Assembly: GCA_965200805.1 (NCBI GenBank)
Contig: OZ241384.1
Span: forward strand, 1,488,001 to 1,552,000
Direction: 5' to 3'
Origin: MPNP01 sp026709725
GTDB lineage: Bacteria > Pseudomonadota > Alphaproteobacteria > Rhodobacterales > Rhodobacteraceae
DNA: 64,000 bases
Shown here: piece by piece, positions 29,337-37,222 of the stretch
Layout: each line of letters starts with the position of its first letter
How positions within the stretch are numbered: the stretch's first letter is position 1
Made by a program: the position numbers and the translations under genes
The notes under the pieces: generated by a model
Told to the model about the DNA's origin: nothing
The model's input: the letters and a program-made list of their open reading frames with translations, nothing else
The model's database searches: none

Positions 29337-29365
29337 TTGAATTCGTATCTCAAACGAGATACAAT
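29337..29365 (+). promoter_or_regulatory. promoter and operator of the relB/parE module
   Basis: A good sigma-70 promoter: TTGAAT at 29337..29342, a 17-bp spacer, TACAAT at 29360..29365. A palindrome GTATCTC-AAAC-GAGATAC (29345..29362) fills the spacer and reaches into the -10 box. That is the expected place for a RelB-type antitoxin to bind and repress its own operon, starting 27 bp downstream at 29392. Confidence 0.75.
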
Positions 29366-29391
29366 TAGAGTTTCGAATCAGGAGAACTGCC

Positions 29392-29691
29392 ATGCCTGCC
29401 CAAACATCCATGCTTCATGTTCGTGTTGACGATCAGCTCAAGGCCCAAGCCTCGGAAGTGCTGGCTGGCGTTGGTCTGACACTCTCGGATGCGGTACGCA
29501 TCCTGTTGACCCGTGTCACGACAGAAGGCGGGCTGCCCGCCGGTCTGGCCTCCGACCCGGATGTTTACGACGCCTGGTTTCGGGCCAAGGTACAGGAGGC
29601 ACTGGATGATCAACGCCCCGCCAGCCCCCAGGCCCGGGCGATGCAGGAGGTTCAGGCACAGATTGATGAGAGGCTCCGTGTCCGATCTTGA
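29392..29691 (+). CDS. RelB/DinJ-family antitoxin
   Basis: 99 residues. The ribbon-helix-helix part reads SMLHVRVDDQLKAQASEVLA then GLTLSDAVRILLTRVTTEG, a standard RelB/DinJ start. The remainder is charged and would contact the toxin. CAGGAGAA precedes the ATG. The promoter with palindromic operator at 29337..29365 indicates autoregulation. It overlaps the toxin gene, which starts at 29666 or 29678. The toxin carries a frameshift, so this antitoxin is now orphaned, like the one at 19395..19628. Confidence 0.88.
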   Translation: MPAQTSMLHVRVDDQLKAQASEVLAGVGLTLSDAVRILLTRVTTEGGLPAGLASDPDVYDAWFRAKVQEALDDQRPASPQARAMQEVQAQIDERLRVRS

Positions 29692-29988
29692 ATGGAAAGC
29701 CACGACCATCGCAGATTTGCTGACCATTGTCGATTACATTTCCGACGATAATCCGGTCGCCGCCCAGGCTCTCAAGGATGAGATCGAGGACAAGACGTCA
29801 AGACTGGTGGAGCATCCCCAGATGTACCGCGTGGGCAGGATCGAAGGGACCCGCGAGCTCTGGTCGTGCGCCGAAACTACGTCGTCGTCTATGCCGAAAA
29901 CCCCGGTGCCGTGACAATTTTGCGTGTTTTGCACGCAGCACAGCAATGGCCAGATCATGGAGGCGAAGATCAGCGACGGAACCATTGA
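29666..29988 (+). pseudogene. ParE/RelE-type toxin with a one-base deletion
   Basis: The first frame reads SDLEWKATTIADLLTIVDYI and QALKDEIEDKTSRLVEHPQM, then YRVGRIEGTREL; a shift at 29856..29862 is needed to continue VVRRNYVVVYAENPGAVTIL and RVLHAAQQWP, the conserved end of ParE/RelE toxins. With the shift repaired it is a complete ~95-residue toxin. As written it ends early at 29914 without the catalytic C-terminal strand. Confidence 0.85.
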
Positions 29989-30140
29989 TGACGACAGGCC
30001 GCCTCATCATCAATCCCTACGACCGCTTCGATCTTGATCTTGACGCACGGATCGACTTCGGACGCCGCGCGGCATAGACGTCATTTGGGGTAGACCCATG
30101 ATGACAGATCCCCTGAACACCCCGGTCGCACCCACCCGGA

Positions 30141-30561
30141 GGGCGTGATCCCCCACGGCGGACCCGGAACTCTGCACGTCCCCGATGACAGGTGATCCGC
30201 CAACATCGCCCCGGGCCCGCATCACACCGGGCCCCGATCAGCGATCCGGCGATGCATCGGCCCCCTGTCCCGAATGCCTCGCGGCGGCACCGATCCATGC
30301 CGCCTCCCGGGCGATGAATCCACCCCCCTTGCATGGTCAGGTCATCGGGCACGGCGAACTCCCCGGGCCCGTGACCGGGAACAGGGTCGAGCGCCCCAAG
30401 ACAACACCCCGCCCCCGGAGGACGGCACGGGGAGCCCTCCCGGACGCACCCGCACTCCGCACCACCCCCCGCCGGGACAGAAGAGGTCGCCGCCCCGGGG
30501 GAGACCCCACCGCCATGGCGACACGCCACCGGCCCCCGATCATGACGCCCCGGCACCGGGA
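30141..30561 (+). repeat. long dispersed repeat, near-identical to 3199..3637
   Basis: 421 bp. Includes the left half of the 26-bp-end MITE (GATCAGCGATCCGGCGATGC) and a GC-rich tail. Its near-identity to a copy 27 kb away, in a region with no coding function, points to recent duplication or gene conversion. Confidence 0.75.
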
Positions 30562-30694
30562 CCCCCGGACGGATGATCCATCCCTCAGGGCGGAGGCGGG
30601 GCACGGGTCACCCCCTGGGCCCCGCCAGTCCATGACCGGGCGGAGCCCCCTGTCATTGTAGGGACGGAGGGGCCAGGGCGGAGCGGGTCCGCCC

Positions 30695-31005
30695 TGGCGC
30701 CTTGCAGGCATCGGTGAACCATGCGGCCGTCTCTGCTGATCTCTGTTGCATGCCGATCTGCATGATGCGGGACAGTATGGCATGAAAGTAATCGGGATAC
30801 AGGTGTGTCTTGTTGATAGGACAGAGGCCCCCATGGGATGAGGGGGAGGGGGATCGCCATGCGGGCCCGGGCGATGACGCCGGCGTGATGATGAGGGAGG
30901 GAGCGGTTCGCGGTCCTCACGGGGCGTGTGTCGGCGATCAGGACAGGGGAGAGGATCGGGATGCAGGGGGATGGTGCGGAGTTGGGTGTGTTGCATTGAT
31001 AGATC
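30695..31005 (+). repeat. repeats R2 and R1 in tandem, copy 5
   Basis: R2 at 30695..30820 and an internally deleted R1 at 30875..31005, in the same orientation and order as 7370..7750. Each ends in a TTGATAG motif. The R1 copy lacks the CAGCCCCTGCCCGGGACGGA block. Confidence 0.65.
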
Positions 31006-31180
31006 CGGGCCCGTGCCGCCCGCACTGGGCGCTCCGGGGTCTCCCGCCGTCCCGTCATCACCATCCGGGCCCGTGCGCCAGGGGTGTTGCGACCCGGAGT
31101 GACGACCCCGGAGCGACCATCATCGGGCCGATGACGGACCGGATCGCGTCATGGGCCCCACGGCCCTCCCCTCCTTCCGG

Positions 31181-31597
31181 GCCCGGTCCCTGTCCGTGAT
31201 GACAGGGAGGGGCGATGATGGTCATCAGCCCGCACAGGTCATGCCGGAGGGGGCGCGGATCATCGGGCCGGCATGCCGGCCCCGGGTGCGGTGCCGGAGG
31301 GGGCGTTTGGTCTGCCTCCCTGCCCCGGGCCCTGTCTTGGCCCCGGGCAAGGGCAGGTCGCGGCGGACCCTGAGCCGGGCCGGCATGCCCGGAGGGGGCC
31401 GGAATGGCAGGGGTGGGCCGCCATGGGGCGTGATGGCCGGGTCCTCGAATGGGGTGGTGAGGGGAAGTGCGGTCTTGTGTCGCATTGCATTCACCCGGTG
31501 GGTTGCTTGTGATCTTGATGGATCGACACGATTACCAGTGGAGATTCAGGGATTGACCGGGTTTTTCCCTGTTTCTGATCGCTGATTGGGGGGGGGT
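31181..31597 (-). repeat. dispersed repeat R3, long copy, inverted
   Basis: Inverse counterpart of 19957..20373. Contains CATTCACCCGGTGGGTTGCTT and ends at GATCGCTGATTGGGGG. 31598..31672 is an AT-rich leader to the Panacea operon. Confidence 0.75.
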
Positions 31598-31672
31598 ATT
31601 CAGAGGATTGTAAAAATTCTTAAATAAGATATTGTCATTCCAAAACTGTCACAGACGGAAAGGAAGGGGAAT

Positions 31673-32212
31673 ATGCTTGAACGGCTTAAAAGCGGTTTCA
31701 GGGAACATACTCTTCAGTATTCCGAACCAGAACTTCCTCCATACGACAGTAGACAGATAGCCAACTGGTTTGTGGATCGCGCCGGGCAGGAAAGTATGCC
31801 CCTAACCATTATGAAACTTGTCAAGATAGTTTACATGGCTCACGGATGGTGCCTCGCGATTCTGGACCGCCCTCTTATAGATGATGAAGTAGAAGCCTGG
31901 GACTACGGACCCGTGATACCGGAAGTCTACTACACGTTCAGGGTTAAGGGAGAAGGAATAGCCCCCGTTTCTAGGTTTCCTCGGGAGGATTGGGCGCGGG
32001 ATATTGACTCTGATATCAAAAGACTTTTAGAAGAAGTTTGGAACCGTTACAAAAGCAAGTCGGCTCTAGAGCTTTCTGACCTCACTCACGCGGTCGGAGG
32101 ACCTTGGGGAAAAACGTACCATATGGGAGTTCGGCACAGAGAAATCCCCAATAAACTAATCAAGGCGCATTACCAGTCTATGTTAAACCAGGCACGAAAT
32201 GGCGGACGATAA
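31673..32212 (+). CDS. Panacea (DUF4065) antitoxin, PanA-like
   Basis: 179 residues. DUF4065/SocA-type fold: DSRQIANWFVDRAGQ at about residue 25, then LTIMKLVKIVYMAHGWCLAI, the diagnostic VEAWDYGPVIPEVYYTF at about 72-88, and LTHAVGGPWGKTY at about 140. This domain (Panacea) neutralises many unrelated toxins. GGAAAGGAAGGGG precedes the ATG. The next gene overlaps by 14 bp and encodes a two-helix membrane protein, a typical PanT membrane toxin partner. Lower GC than the flanking repeats, suggesting separate acquisition. A homologue is at 57896..58405. Confidence 0.85.
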   Translation: MLERLKSGFREHTLQYSEPELPPYDSRQIANWFVDRAGQESMPLTIMKLVKIVYMAHGWCLAILDRPLIDDEVEAWDYGPVIPEVYYTFRVKGEGIAPVSRFPREDWARDIDSDIKRLLEEVWNRYKSKSALELSDLTHAVGGPWGKTYHMGVRHREIPNKLIKAHYQSMLNQARNGGR

Positions 32213-32537
32213 TTTCCTTCCACCAGATGAACTGGAAAGGGCTTCTCTGCAAAGCAGGTCTTTTCAAGAAGTTCAGGTCCGCCTTCTCCACCAGACTTTT
32301 TTGATGCGTCGGGTTACGATCTGGCTAGCGGTAATCGTTACTTTGGCTTTGTTCTATATTGAATACCGCGTTTTCATGCACCTTACGGCAAAAGCCTTTC
32401 AGGAGAATAATCTGTTCGTGCTGCTGGCCGTGACTCCCATAGTCGCTATTACGGCGATAATGATCGCAGCATTGGCCGGAGTCTACCGAGGTGGCCAGAA
32501 AACCCAGACAGAAAATTTAAGGGGATTATATACCTGA
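32199..32537 (+). CDS. two-helix membrane protein, likely PanT toxin, 3' end replaced
   Basis: 112 residues as encoded. Polar N-terminus, then two hydrophobic segments (VTIWLAVIVTLALFYIEY and NLFVLLAVTPIVAITAIMIAALAG). It overlaps the antitoxin by 14 bp. Its last residues, GLYT and the stop, are supplied by the end of the transposon inserted at 32521. Removing the element and one 8-bp duplication (AAATTTAA) restores a longer tail, ENLKGILSGIIDNG, ending about 33951. The same architecture is present at 54102..54497. Both are likely membrane-perturbing toxins held in check by Panacea antitoxins; inferred from layout. Confidence 0.7.
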   Translation: MADDNFLPPDELERASLQSRSFQEVQVRLLHQTFLMRRVTIWLAVIVTLALFYIEYRVFMHLTAKAFQENNLFVLLAVTPIVAITAIMIAALAGVYRGGQKTQTENLRGLYT

Positions 32538-33905
32538 ATATACAGGGGCTTGATTCCCCGAACCGGGTGCCGTAGGGGGCGTGTTCGGAGGAATGATGAC
32601 AGAAGCCCCCCCCCCCCCTATTCATCGTGCAAATTTCACCTCCGGCACCGTCTGGACCGGTGACAACCTCCCCATCCTGCGAGGGATGAACTCCGCCTGC
32701 ATCGACCTGATCTATCTGGATCCGCCGTTCAATTCCAATCGCACCTATGAGGCTCCCATTGGCAGTCAGGCGGCAGGGGCATCATTCAAGGATGCCTGGA
32801 CGCTTGATGATGTGGACGTTCATGAGCACGGGGAACTGGCCGACCGCAACCCGGCGGCTTATGCGGTGATAGAGGCGGCGCGCCAGGCGCACGGAAAGGG
32901 CATGATGTCGTATCTGATCTTCATGGCCGTGCGACTCATCGAGTGCCACCGCGTCCTGAAACCGACCGGCTCCATCTACCTGCACTGCGATCCGACGGCG
33001 AGCCACTACCTCAAGATGCTGATGGACGGGGTGTTTGGGAAGGGGAATTACAGGAATGAAGTGATTTGGCATTACTCGAAATGGTCAAATGCTGCATCAC
33101 ATTTTCAACGCAACCATGATGTTATTCTGTTTTATGCCCAGAGCAAAAAATCGTACTTTAATCGGATTTATCGCATATCCAATGACAAGCGACACAAATT
33201 AGAAAAGGGATATCAGATCAATGTAGCGGCGGGTAAACGGCAATTGATCGTTTACGATCACGAAAAAGCAAGGGATGTTTCTGAAGATCGATTTGACGTT
33301 GTTGTAGATCGAACAAAGGCAAATCCGGGAAATCCGATGCCTGACGTTTGGTCTGATTTCAACATTCTTAATTCCCAAGCCAAAGAGCGCACAGGATACC
33401 CCACCCAGAAGCCGCTTGCCCTGCTGGACCGCATTATCCAAGCCAGTTCAAATCCCGGCGACCTGATCCTCGATCCCTTCTGCGGGTGTGCGACCGCGCT
33501 TGTCGCCGCCGACCGCCTGCAACGCCAGTGGGCCGGGATCGACCTCTCACCGCTCGCCGTCAAACTGGTCGATGACCGGATCACCCGGGATCGTGGCCCG
33601 CTGTGGGGCGGCGTGAATGCACTGACCGGGCCACCTGTCCGAACCGATCTGGGCGACATTCCCAATTATCGCACCCACCGCCACCGGCTCTACGGCGAGC
33701 AGGAAGGGGTGTGTGCGGGGTGTGAAACACATTTCCCATTCAGCATCATGGATGTGGATCACATATTGCCCCGATCACGCGGGGGGAACGATCACCCCGA
33801 CAACCTGCAATTGCTCTGCTCCGGCTGCAATCGGAGCAAGGGCGCGAAGACAATGGCCGAATGGAGGGCATCACAAGCCCCTGTATATTCAGGTATATAA
33901 TCCCC
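32521..33905 (+). mobile_element. IS1595-type non-autonomous transposon carrying a methyltransferase
   Basis: 1385 bp with perfect 32-bp inverted ends beginning GGGGATTATATACCTGAATA, flanked by an exact 8-bp duplication AAATTTAA (32513..32520 and 33906..33913). There is no transposase; the only gene is the methyltransferase-HNH at 32593..33900. The ends share their first 17 bases with the transposon at 54508..57893, whose IS1595 transposase could act in trans. Inserted in the 3' end of the Panacea toxin gene. Confidence 0.92.
32593..33900 (+). CDS. DNA methyltransferase (beta class) fused to HNH, with poly-C tract
   Basis: 435 residues from ATG 32593 (GGAGGA adjacent; ATG 32596 also possible). 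Motif IV DLIYLDPPFNSN comes near residue 43, and motif I LDPFCGCATALVAADRLQRQ near residue 295, the beta order typical of N6-adenine or N4-cytosine methyltransferases. PTQKPLALLDRII lies just before motif I. The C-terminus is a zinc-type HNH: CAGCETHF, VDHILPRSRGG and LLCSGCNRSKG. A run of 13 C (32606..32618) lies in the fifth to ninth codons; one base more or less would switch the gene off. The stop codon is inside the transposon end. It is the sole cargo of the element. The homologue at 42188..43694 is broken. The HNH may cleave DNA or only bind it. Confidence 0.88.
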   Translation: MMTEAPPPPIHRANFTSGTVWTGDNLPILRGMNSACIDLIYLDPPFNSNRTYEAPIGSQAAGASFKDAWTLDDVDVHEHGELADRNPAAYAVIEAARQAHGKGMMSYLIFMAVRLIECHRVLKPTGSIYLHCDPTASHYLKMLMDGVFGKGNYRNEVIWHYSKWSNAASHFQRNHDVILFYAQSKKSYFNRIYRISNDKRHKLEKGYQINVAAGKRQLIVYDHEKARDVSEDRFDVVVDRTKANPGNPMPDVWSDFNILNSQAKERTGYPTQKPLALLDRIIQASSNPGDLILDPFCGCATALVAADRLQRQWAGIDLSPLAVKLVDDRITRDRGPLWGGVNALTGPPVRTDLGDIPNYRTHRHRLYGEQEGVCAGCETHFPFSIMDVDHILPRSRGGNDHPDNLQLLCSGCNRSKGAKTMAEWRASQAPVYSGI

Positions 33906-33989
33906 AAATTTAAAGGGAATTCTGAGCGGGATTATAGACAACGGTTGAACCCTCCATGCGGCCTTGAAACGGTATTCCCGTTATCAACC

Positions 33990-34190
33990 CCAAGATCCCA
34001 AAGGACAAGGGGCAATCCGAAAGCCGCCCCTTGTCTGGGGATTGTTCCGGATGATGTTGAAACGTCACCGAGCGGTGCCGCCTCATCTGCTGCATTTATG
34101 CGACGCCCCGCCCCTGTTCAAGCTGTGACATCCGACGGCGCCGCACCAGGGCCTCCCTGAGGATGGGGAGCTGCCTCCAGCCCTTCATTC
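33990..34190 (-). repeat. dispersed repeat R6, copy 1
   Basis: About 160-200 bp shared with 47570..47745 in the same orientation. Landmarks GATGATGTTGAAACGTCACC, TGCTGCATTTATGCGAC and GGGGCCTCCCTGAGGATGGG (with variants). Read on the minus strand both keep the peptide-like ILREA and MSQLEQGRGVA, so it may be a transposase remnant I cannot name. Confidence 0.6.
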
Positions 34191-34369
34191 CGATTGGGGC
34201 AGGTCCCGGGATGACGCCGTGCAGGGTTCGATGATGTCGGGACTGGCGGACGCGCCTGTGATCCCCCGGCCCATGACCCTTGGGGCAGCCGACCGGTGAT
34301 GGTGCGGGCCCCATTGATGGGAAGAGAGGGGATCTGGCAGCGCTGGATGGGGACATCCGCCCCCGGGGG

Positions 34370-34680
34370 GCGATGCGGTCCGGGCTGCGGCGGCGGATGG
34401 GGCGTTTGGTCTGGCCCTTGGCCCTGGGCTTGGGCCCTGTCTTTGCCCTGGGCAAGGGCAGGTCACGGCGGACCTTGAGCCGGGCCGGAATGTCATGGAT
34501 GGGCCGCCCGGGGCGTGATGGCCGGGTCCTCGAATATGATGGTGAAGGGAAGTGCGGTCTTGTGTCGCATTGCATTCACCCGGTGGGTTGCTTCTGGTTT
34601 TGATGAATCGACACCATGACGGGTGGAGATTCGGGGATTGACCGGGTCTTTGCCCTGTTTTTGATCGCTGATTAGGGTCA
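34370..34680 (-). repeat. dispersed repeat R3, copy 4
   Basis: Contains CATTCACCCGGTGGGTTGCTT and ATGAATCGACACCATGACGG, ending GATCGCTGATTAGGG. It directly abuts the MITE at 34685, as a similar R3 end abuts a MITE end at 45376. Confidence 0.7.
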
Positions 34681-34684
34681 CCCA

Positions 34685-34975
34685 GGGGAGTGATTCTCCC
34701 ATGGCTGACTGTGATCACCGTATGGCTGACCCGGAAATCTGCAAAGGCCTGATCATACACGGACTGCCAGAATCGCATTGCGCCCCGATCAGCGATCCGG
34801 CGATGCATCGGCCCCCTTTCCCGAATGTTTCGCGGCAGCACCGATCCATGCCGCCCCCGGGCCCGTGCCAAAGGGCTCCGCCTGGCACGGGCGGCCTGAT
34901 TCGACCGAATCAGGCCAGGAGCCGGGGTGTGTCGGGAGATGTCAGGAAAAGTCAGCCATGGGAGACTCACTCCCC
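34685..34975. mobile_element. MITE with 26-bp inverted ends, best copy
   Basis: 291 bp. The left end (GGGGAGTGATTCTCCCATGG, continuing CTGACT) and right end are inverse copies with a single mismatch in 26 bp. No ORF. Related copies: 19037..19306 complete but diverged, left halves inside 3199..3637 and 30141..30561, and a right end at 45376..45420. No clear target duplication is visible. The parent IS was not identified in this window. It lies 14 bp from the inverted duplication at 34990. Confidence 0.85.
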
Positions 34976-35071
34976 GTTCCAGTACGTCGGTTGAAGGGGG
35001 CAGAAATATCTGTAGTGTAATAGCCCGATGGCGGCATTCCGACGCACATTCAATGGAAATGGGGTGGTTCA

Positions 35072-36154
35072 ATGCAGGCCGATAATCTGATTGCGGCAGA
35101 TATTGATGATGAAGTCGATGATTCGACTGAAACTTCAACGATTGAATTCGATATTGTTGTCACCGCAAGCGACTGGACACTTGAGCTGTTAGCGAAGAGA
35201 TTCAAGGAAAGAGACATTGTCATTCCGTCCTACCAGCGCAAGTTTGTCTGGGATATTCGCAAATCCTCGAAACTCATTGAATCCTTCGCCATTGGCTTGC
35301 CGGTTCCTCAGGTGTTTTTCTACGAAAACCCCAGTGGAGAACTGGAGGTCATCGACGGTCAACAGAGAATAACCTCGATTTACTATTTCTTTGAAGGCTA
35401 CTTTGGTCAGGATGATCGGCAAGGAAGAAGAAAACGATTTCGGCTGACTGGGCTGGAGCAACGGAAAGATCTGGAAGGAAAAATCTTTGACGATGTTGAT
35501 GGCCGAACAAAAAGAAGGCTCAAAAACTCAAGTCTTCGCGGTGTCACGGTCAAACAGCTTGCTCCAGACAGTGAGCATCCCGAAAGCGTCTATCATATCT
35601 TCGAGCGACTCAATACCGGCGGTCAGCCTCTCAATGCACAAGAGATCAGAAATGTCGTCTATCGAGGCAGAATCCTGGAGAAACTGGAAGAACTGAACAA
35701 GATTGATAGCTGGCGAATGATTTATGGGAAAGACAAGGCAGATGCGACACAACGAGACATTGAGCTGATACTGCGCTTGTTCTCTCTTTTTGAAAGCATT
35801 CAGGATTACAAACCGCCGATGAAAGACTTTCTTTCACGCCAGATGCATCAGCACCGTTCATTCGAATCAGAAAAAGCGGACAGGTTCTGTAGGGAATTTC
35901 GCCGTGTTTCGGACGCGATCGCGACATCGCTCAAGTCACCGTTCCGCCCGAAAGGATTGTTAAACGCCGCGACGATGGAAGCTGTCATGGTGACCCTGAT
36001 GGAGAGAGGTGCAGGCACTTCGATTGGTGAGGATGGCTACAAGCGTCTTTTGGCGGACGATGGGTTCAGGGAAAGCATCTTCTCAAATACAACAAGCACT
36101 GAAAACGTAAATCGCCGGAAGACGCGAGCACAGGAAATACTCCTTGCTCAATGA
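35072..36154 (+). CDS. DUF262 domain protein, copy 2
   Basis: 360 residues, identical to 15223..16305. Key motifs IPSYQRKFVWD, DGQQRITSIYYFF and FERLNTGGQPLNAQEIRN. DUF262 proteins (GmrS/SspE-like) sense or hydrolyse nucleotides and drive an associated nuclease. In this copy the operon is longer: HEPN (4-bp overlap), an unknown protein, and a SLOG-type protein follow, all with overlapping ends. The 82-bp leader from 34990 lies within the duplicated block, so both copies have the same upstream sequence for at least that far; a promoter inside it is possible. Confidence 0.85.
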   Translation: MQADNLIAADIDDEVDDSTETSTIEFDIVVTASDWTLELLAKRFKERDIVIPSYQRKFVWDIRKSSKLIESFAIGLPVPQVFFYENPSGELEVIDGQQRITSIYYFFEGYFGQDDRQGRRKRFRLTGLEQRKDLEGKIFDDVDGRTKRRLKNSSLRGVTVKQLAPDSEHPESVYHIFERLNTGGQPLNAQEIRNVVYRGRILEKLEELNKIDSWRMIYGKDKADATQRDIELILRLFSLFESIQDYKPPMKDFLSRQMHQHRSFESEKADRFCREFRRVSDAIATSLKSPFRPKGLLNAATMEAVMVTLMERGAGTSIGEDGYKRLLADDGFRESIFSNTTSTENVNRRKTRAQEILLAQ

Positions 36155-36711
36155 ACACGTTTCTTGTCCAGAACTTTCAACATATCCGCAGTCTCGCGCA
36201 AGAAATGGAGAATATTGTGTCAACCGCAGGGTCAACAACAGGAACTCTTCAGAACGAACTCGCCGGCATGTTCGCGGTGACGATTGTTGCGACGTATGAG
36301 AGCATTGTGCGGGATACGCTGATAGCATTTGCCGGTTGCCATCATCCGAAGTTTGAAAAATACATTGAGAACGAATTCTCAAGAATGAATTCACGGATAG
36401 CCATTGATGACCTCTATCGTTATTCCCGGTCCTTTGGTCTGGCAGGTTGGACCGACCCGGGCACCGGAAGGAGGTCTACAATTTTTCATCGGTTGTTGAA
36501 TGAACAGCAGTCGCGCATTGAAAACCGGCTACGGAAAGATATGAAAAAGTGTTGCAAGAACCTTTTTGACTGGCGCAATGACTACGCTCACAATCGAACC
36601 TCAAAACCGACACTGGGCGATATATGCGGTTCCCGCAGGGCTGCGAAATACGTGATCAAGGCATTTTCCGATGCTTTTGAGGAGAGTCAGCCCGACGGTT
36701 GCGGGCAGTGA
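36151..36711 (+). CDS. HEPN-domain protein (MAE_28990-like), copy 2
   Basis: 186 residues, identical to 14666..15226. The Rx4H motif is RNDYAH near residue 157. It overlaps DUF262 by ATGA. The third gene's frame opens at 36671 inside its 3' end. Possible role: RNA-cleaving effector controlled by the DUF262 protein and the SLOG-type sensor downstream. The functional link is inferred from gene order; the fold assignment rests on the motif and the family association with DUF262. Confidence 0.7.
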   Translation: MNTFLVQNFQHIRSLAQEMENIVSTAGSTTGTLQNELAGMFAVTIVATYESIVRDTLIAFAGCHHPKFEKYIENEFSRMNSRIAIDDLYRYSRSFGLAGWTDPGTGRRSTIFHRLLNEQQSRIENRLRKDMKKCCKNLFDWRNDYAHNRTSKPTLGDICGSRRAAKYVIKAFSDAFEESQPDGCGQ

Positions 36712-37222
36712 TGCCGCTTTGGTATTTCCTCCGCTTGAGAGAAGCGATTTCTCAGATAAGAAAATCGACAACGAAGCCCGATTGGCTCCAGGGACTGTCA
36801 AAAAAATTGCCGTTGAAGTGGAGTCGCTCAGGGCTCGCGCCCTGGCAGCCCGCTATCGCTTTCTTGTTGATGCATTTTGTGATGAAGCGAAACGTCCGGG
36901 ATTTGATGTCAATGTTCAGCCGACAAGGCATGTCGTGTTTCGGGGAGAGGAGAACGAGGGCTTTGTCATGCCTCTTGTTGGCGTTCCATCGGCGCAACGG
37001 CTTCACGAAGTGTATCAGACCCTGAACGGTGCTGGCATCGCTCCAAATCTTGTCTGGGCCTTGTATGACAACCGAGGGCTGTTGCGTGAAACAATCGACC
37101 ACCTCGATTGGCTGAACATAAACCTGCCACTGAAAGCCGTCAGCATTTTCGATGTCTCTGGGGAACTTGAAAACGGGGGTCCGCATGAAGGTGTTTCTTT
37201 CTGCAGGCGTTCCGCTGCCTGA
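36671..37222 (+). CDS. unknown protein of the DUF262-HEPN-SLOG operon
   Basis: Up to 183 residues; the ATG at 36671 overlaps HEPN by 41 bp, and a TTG near 36719 is an alternative. The first ~15 residues of the long form are HEPN sequence in another frame, so the true start is probably later. Recognisable only as a mixed alpha-beta protein: TVKKIAVEVESLRARALAAR forms a likely helix, then RHVVFRGEENEGFVMPLVGV and NLVWALYDNRGLLRETIDHL. No family known to me. Its end overlaps the start of the SLOG gene (ATG 37185). It lies beyond the duplicated block, so only this locus has it. Confidence 0.6.
   Translation: MLLRRVSPTVAGSDAALVFPPLERSDFSDKKIDNEARLAPGTVKKIAVEVESLRARALAARYRFLVDAFCDEAKRPGFDVNVQPTRHVVFRGEENEGFVMPLVGVPSAQRLHEVYQTLNGAGIAPNLVWALYDNRGLLRETIDHLDWLNINLPLKAVSIFDVSGELENGGPHEGVSFCRRSAA

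Larger units (their letters stand above)
34990..36725 (+). repeat. 1736-bp inverted duplication, copy 2 (partner 14652..16387)
   Basis: Same length and same content as 14652..16387, in inverse orientation. The block starts 82 bp before the DUF262 ATG and ends 14 bp after the HEPN stop, so it carries precisely two genes and their leader. Beyond 36725 this copy continues into two more genes that the other copy lacks. Confidence 0.9.

Noticed and set aside
14652..36725. Treating the duplicated cassette as a transposon
   Set aside because: No inverted ends, target duplications or transposase are found at either copy; duplication by recombination fits better.
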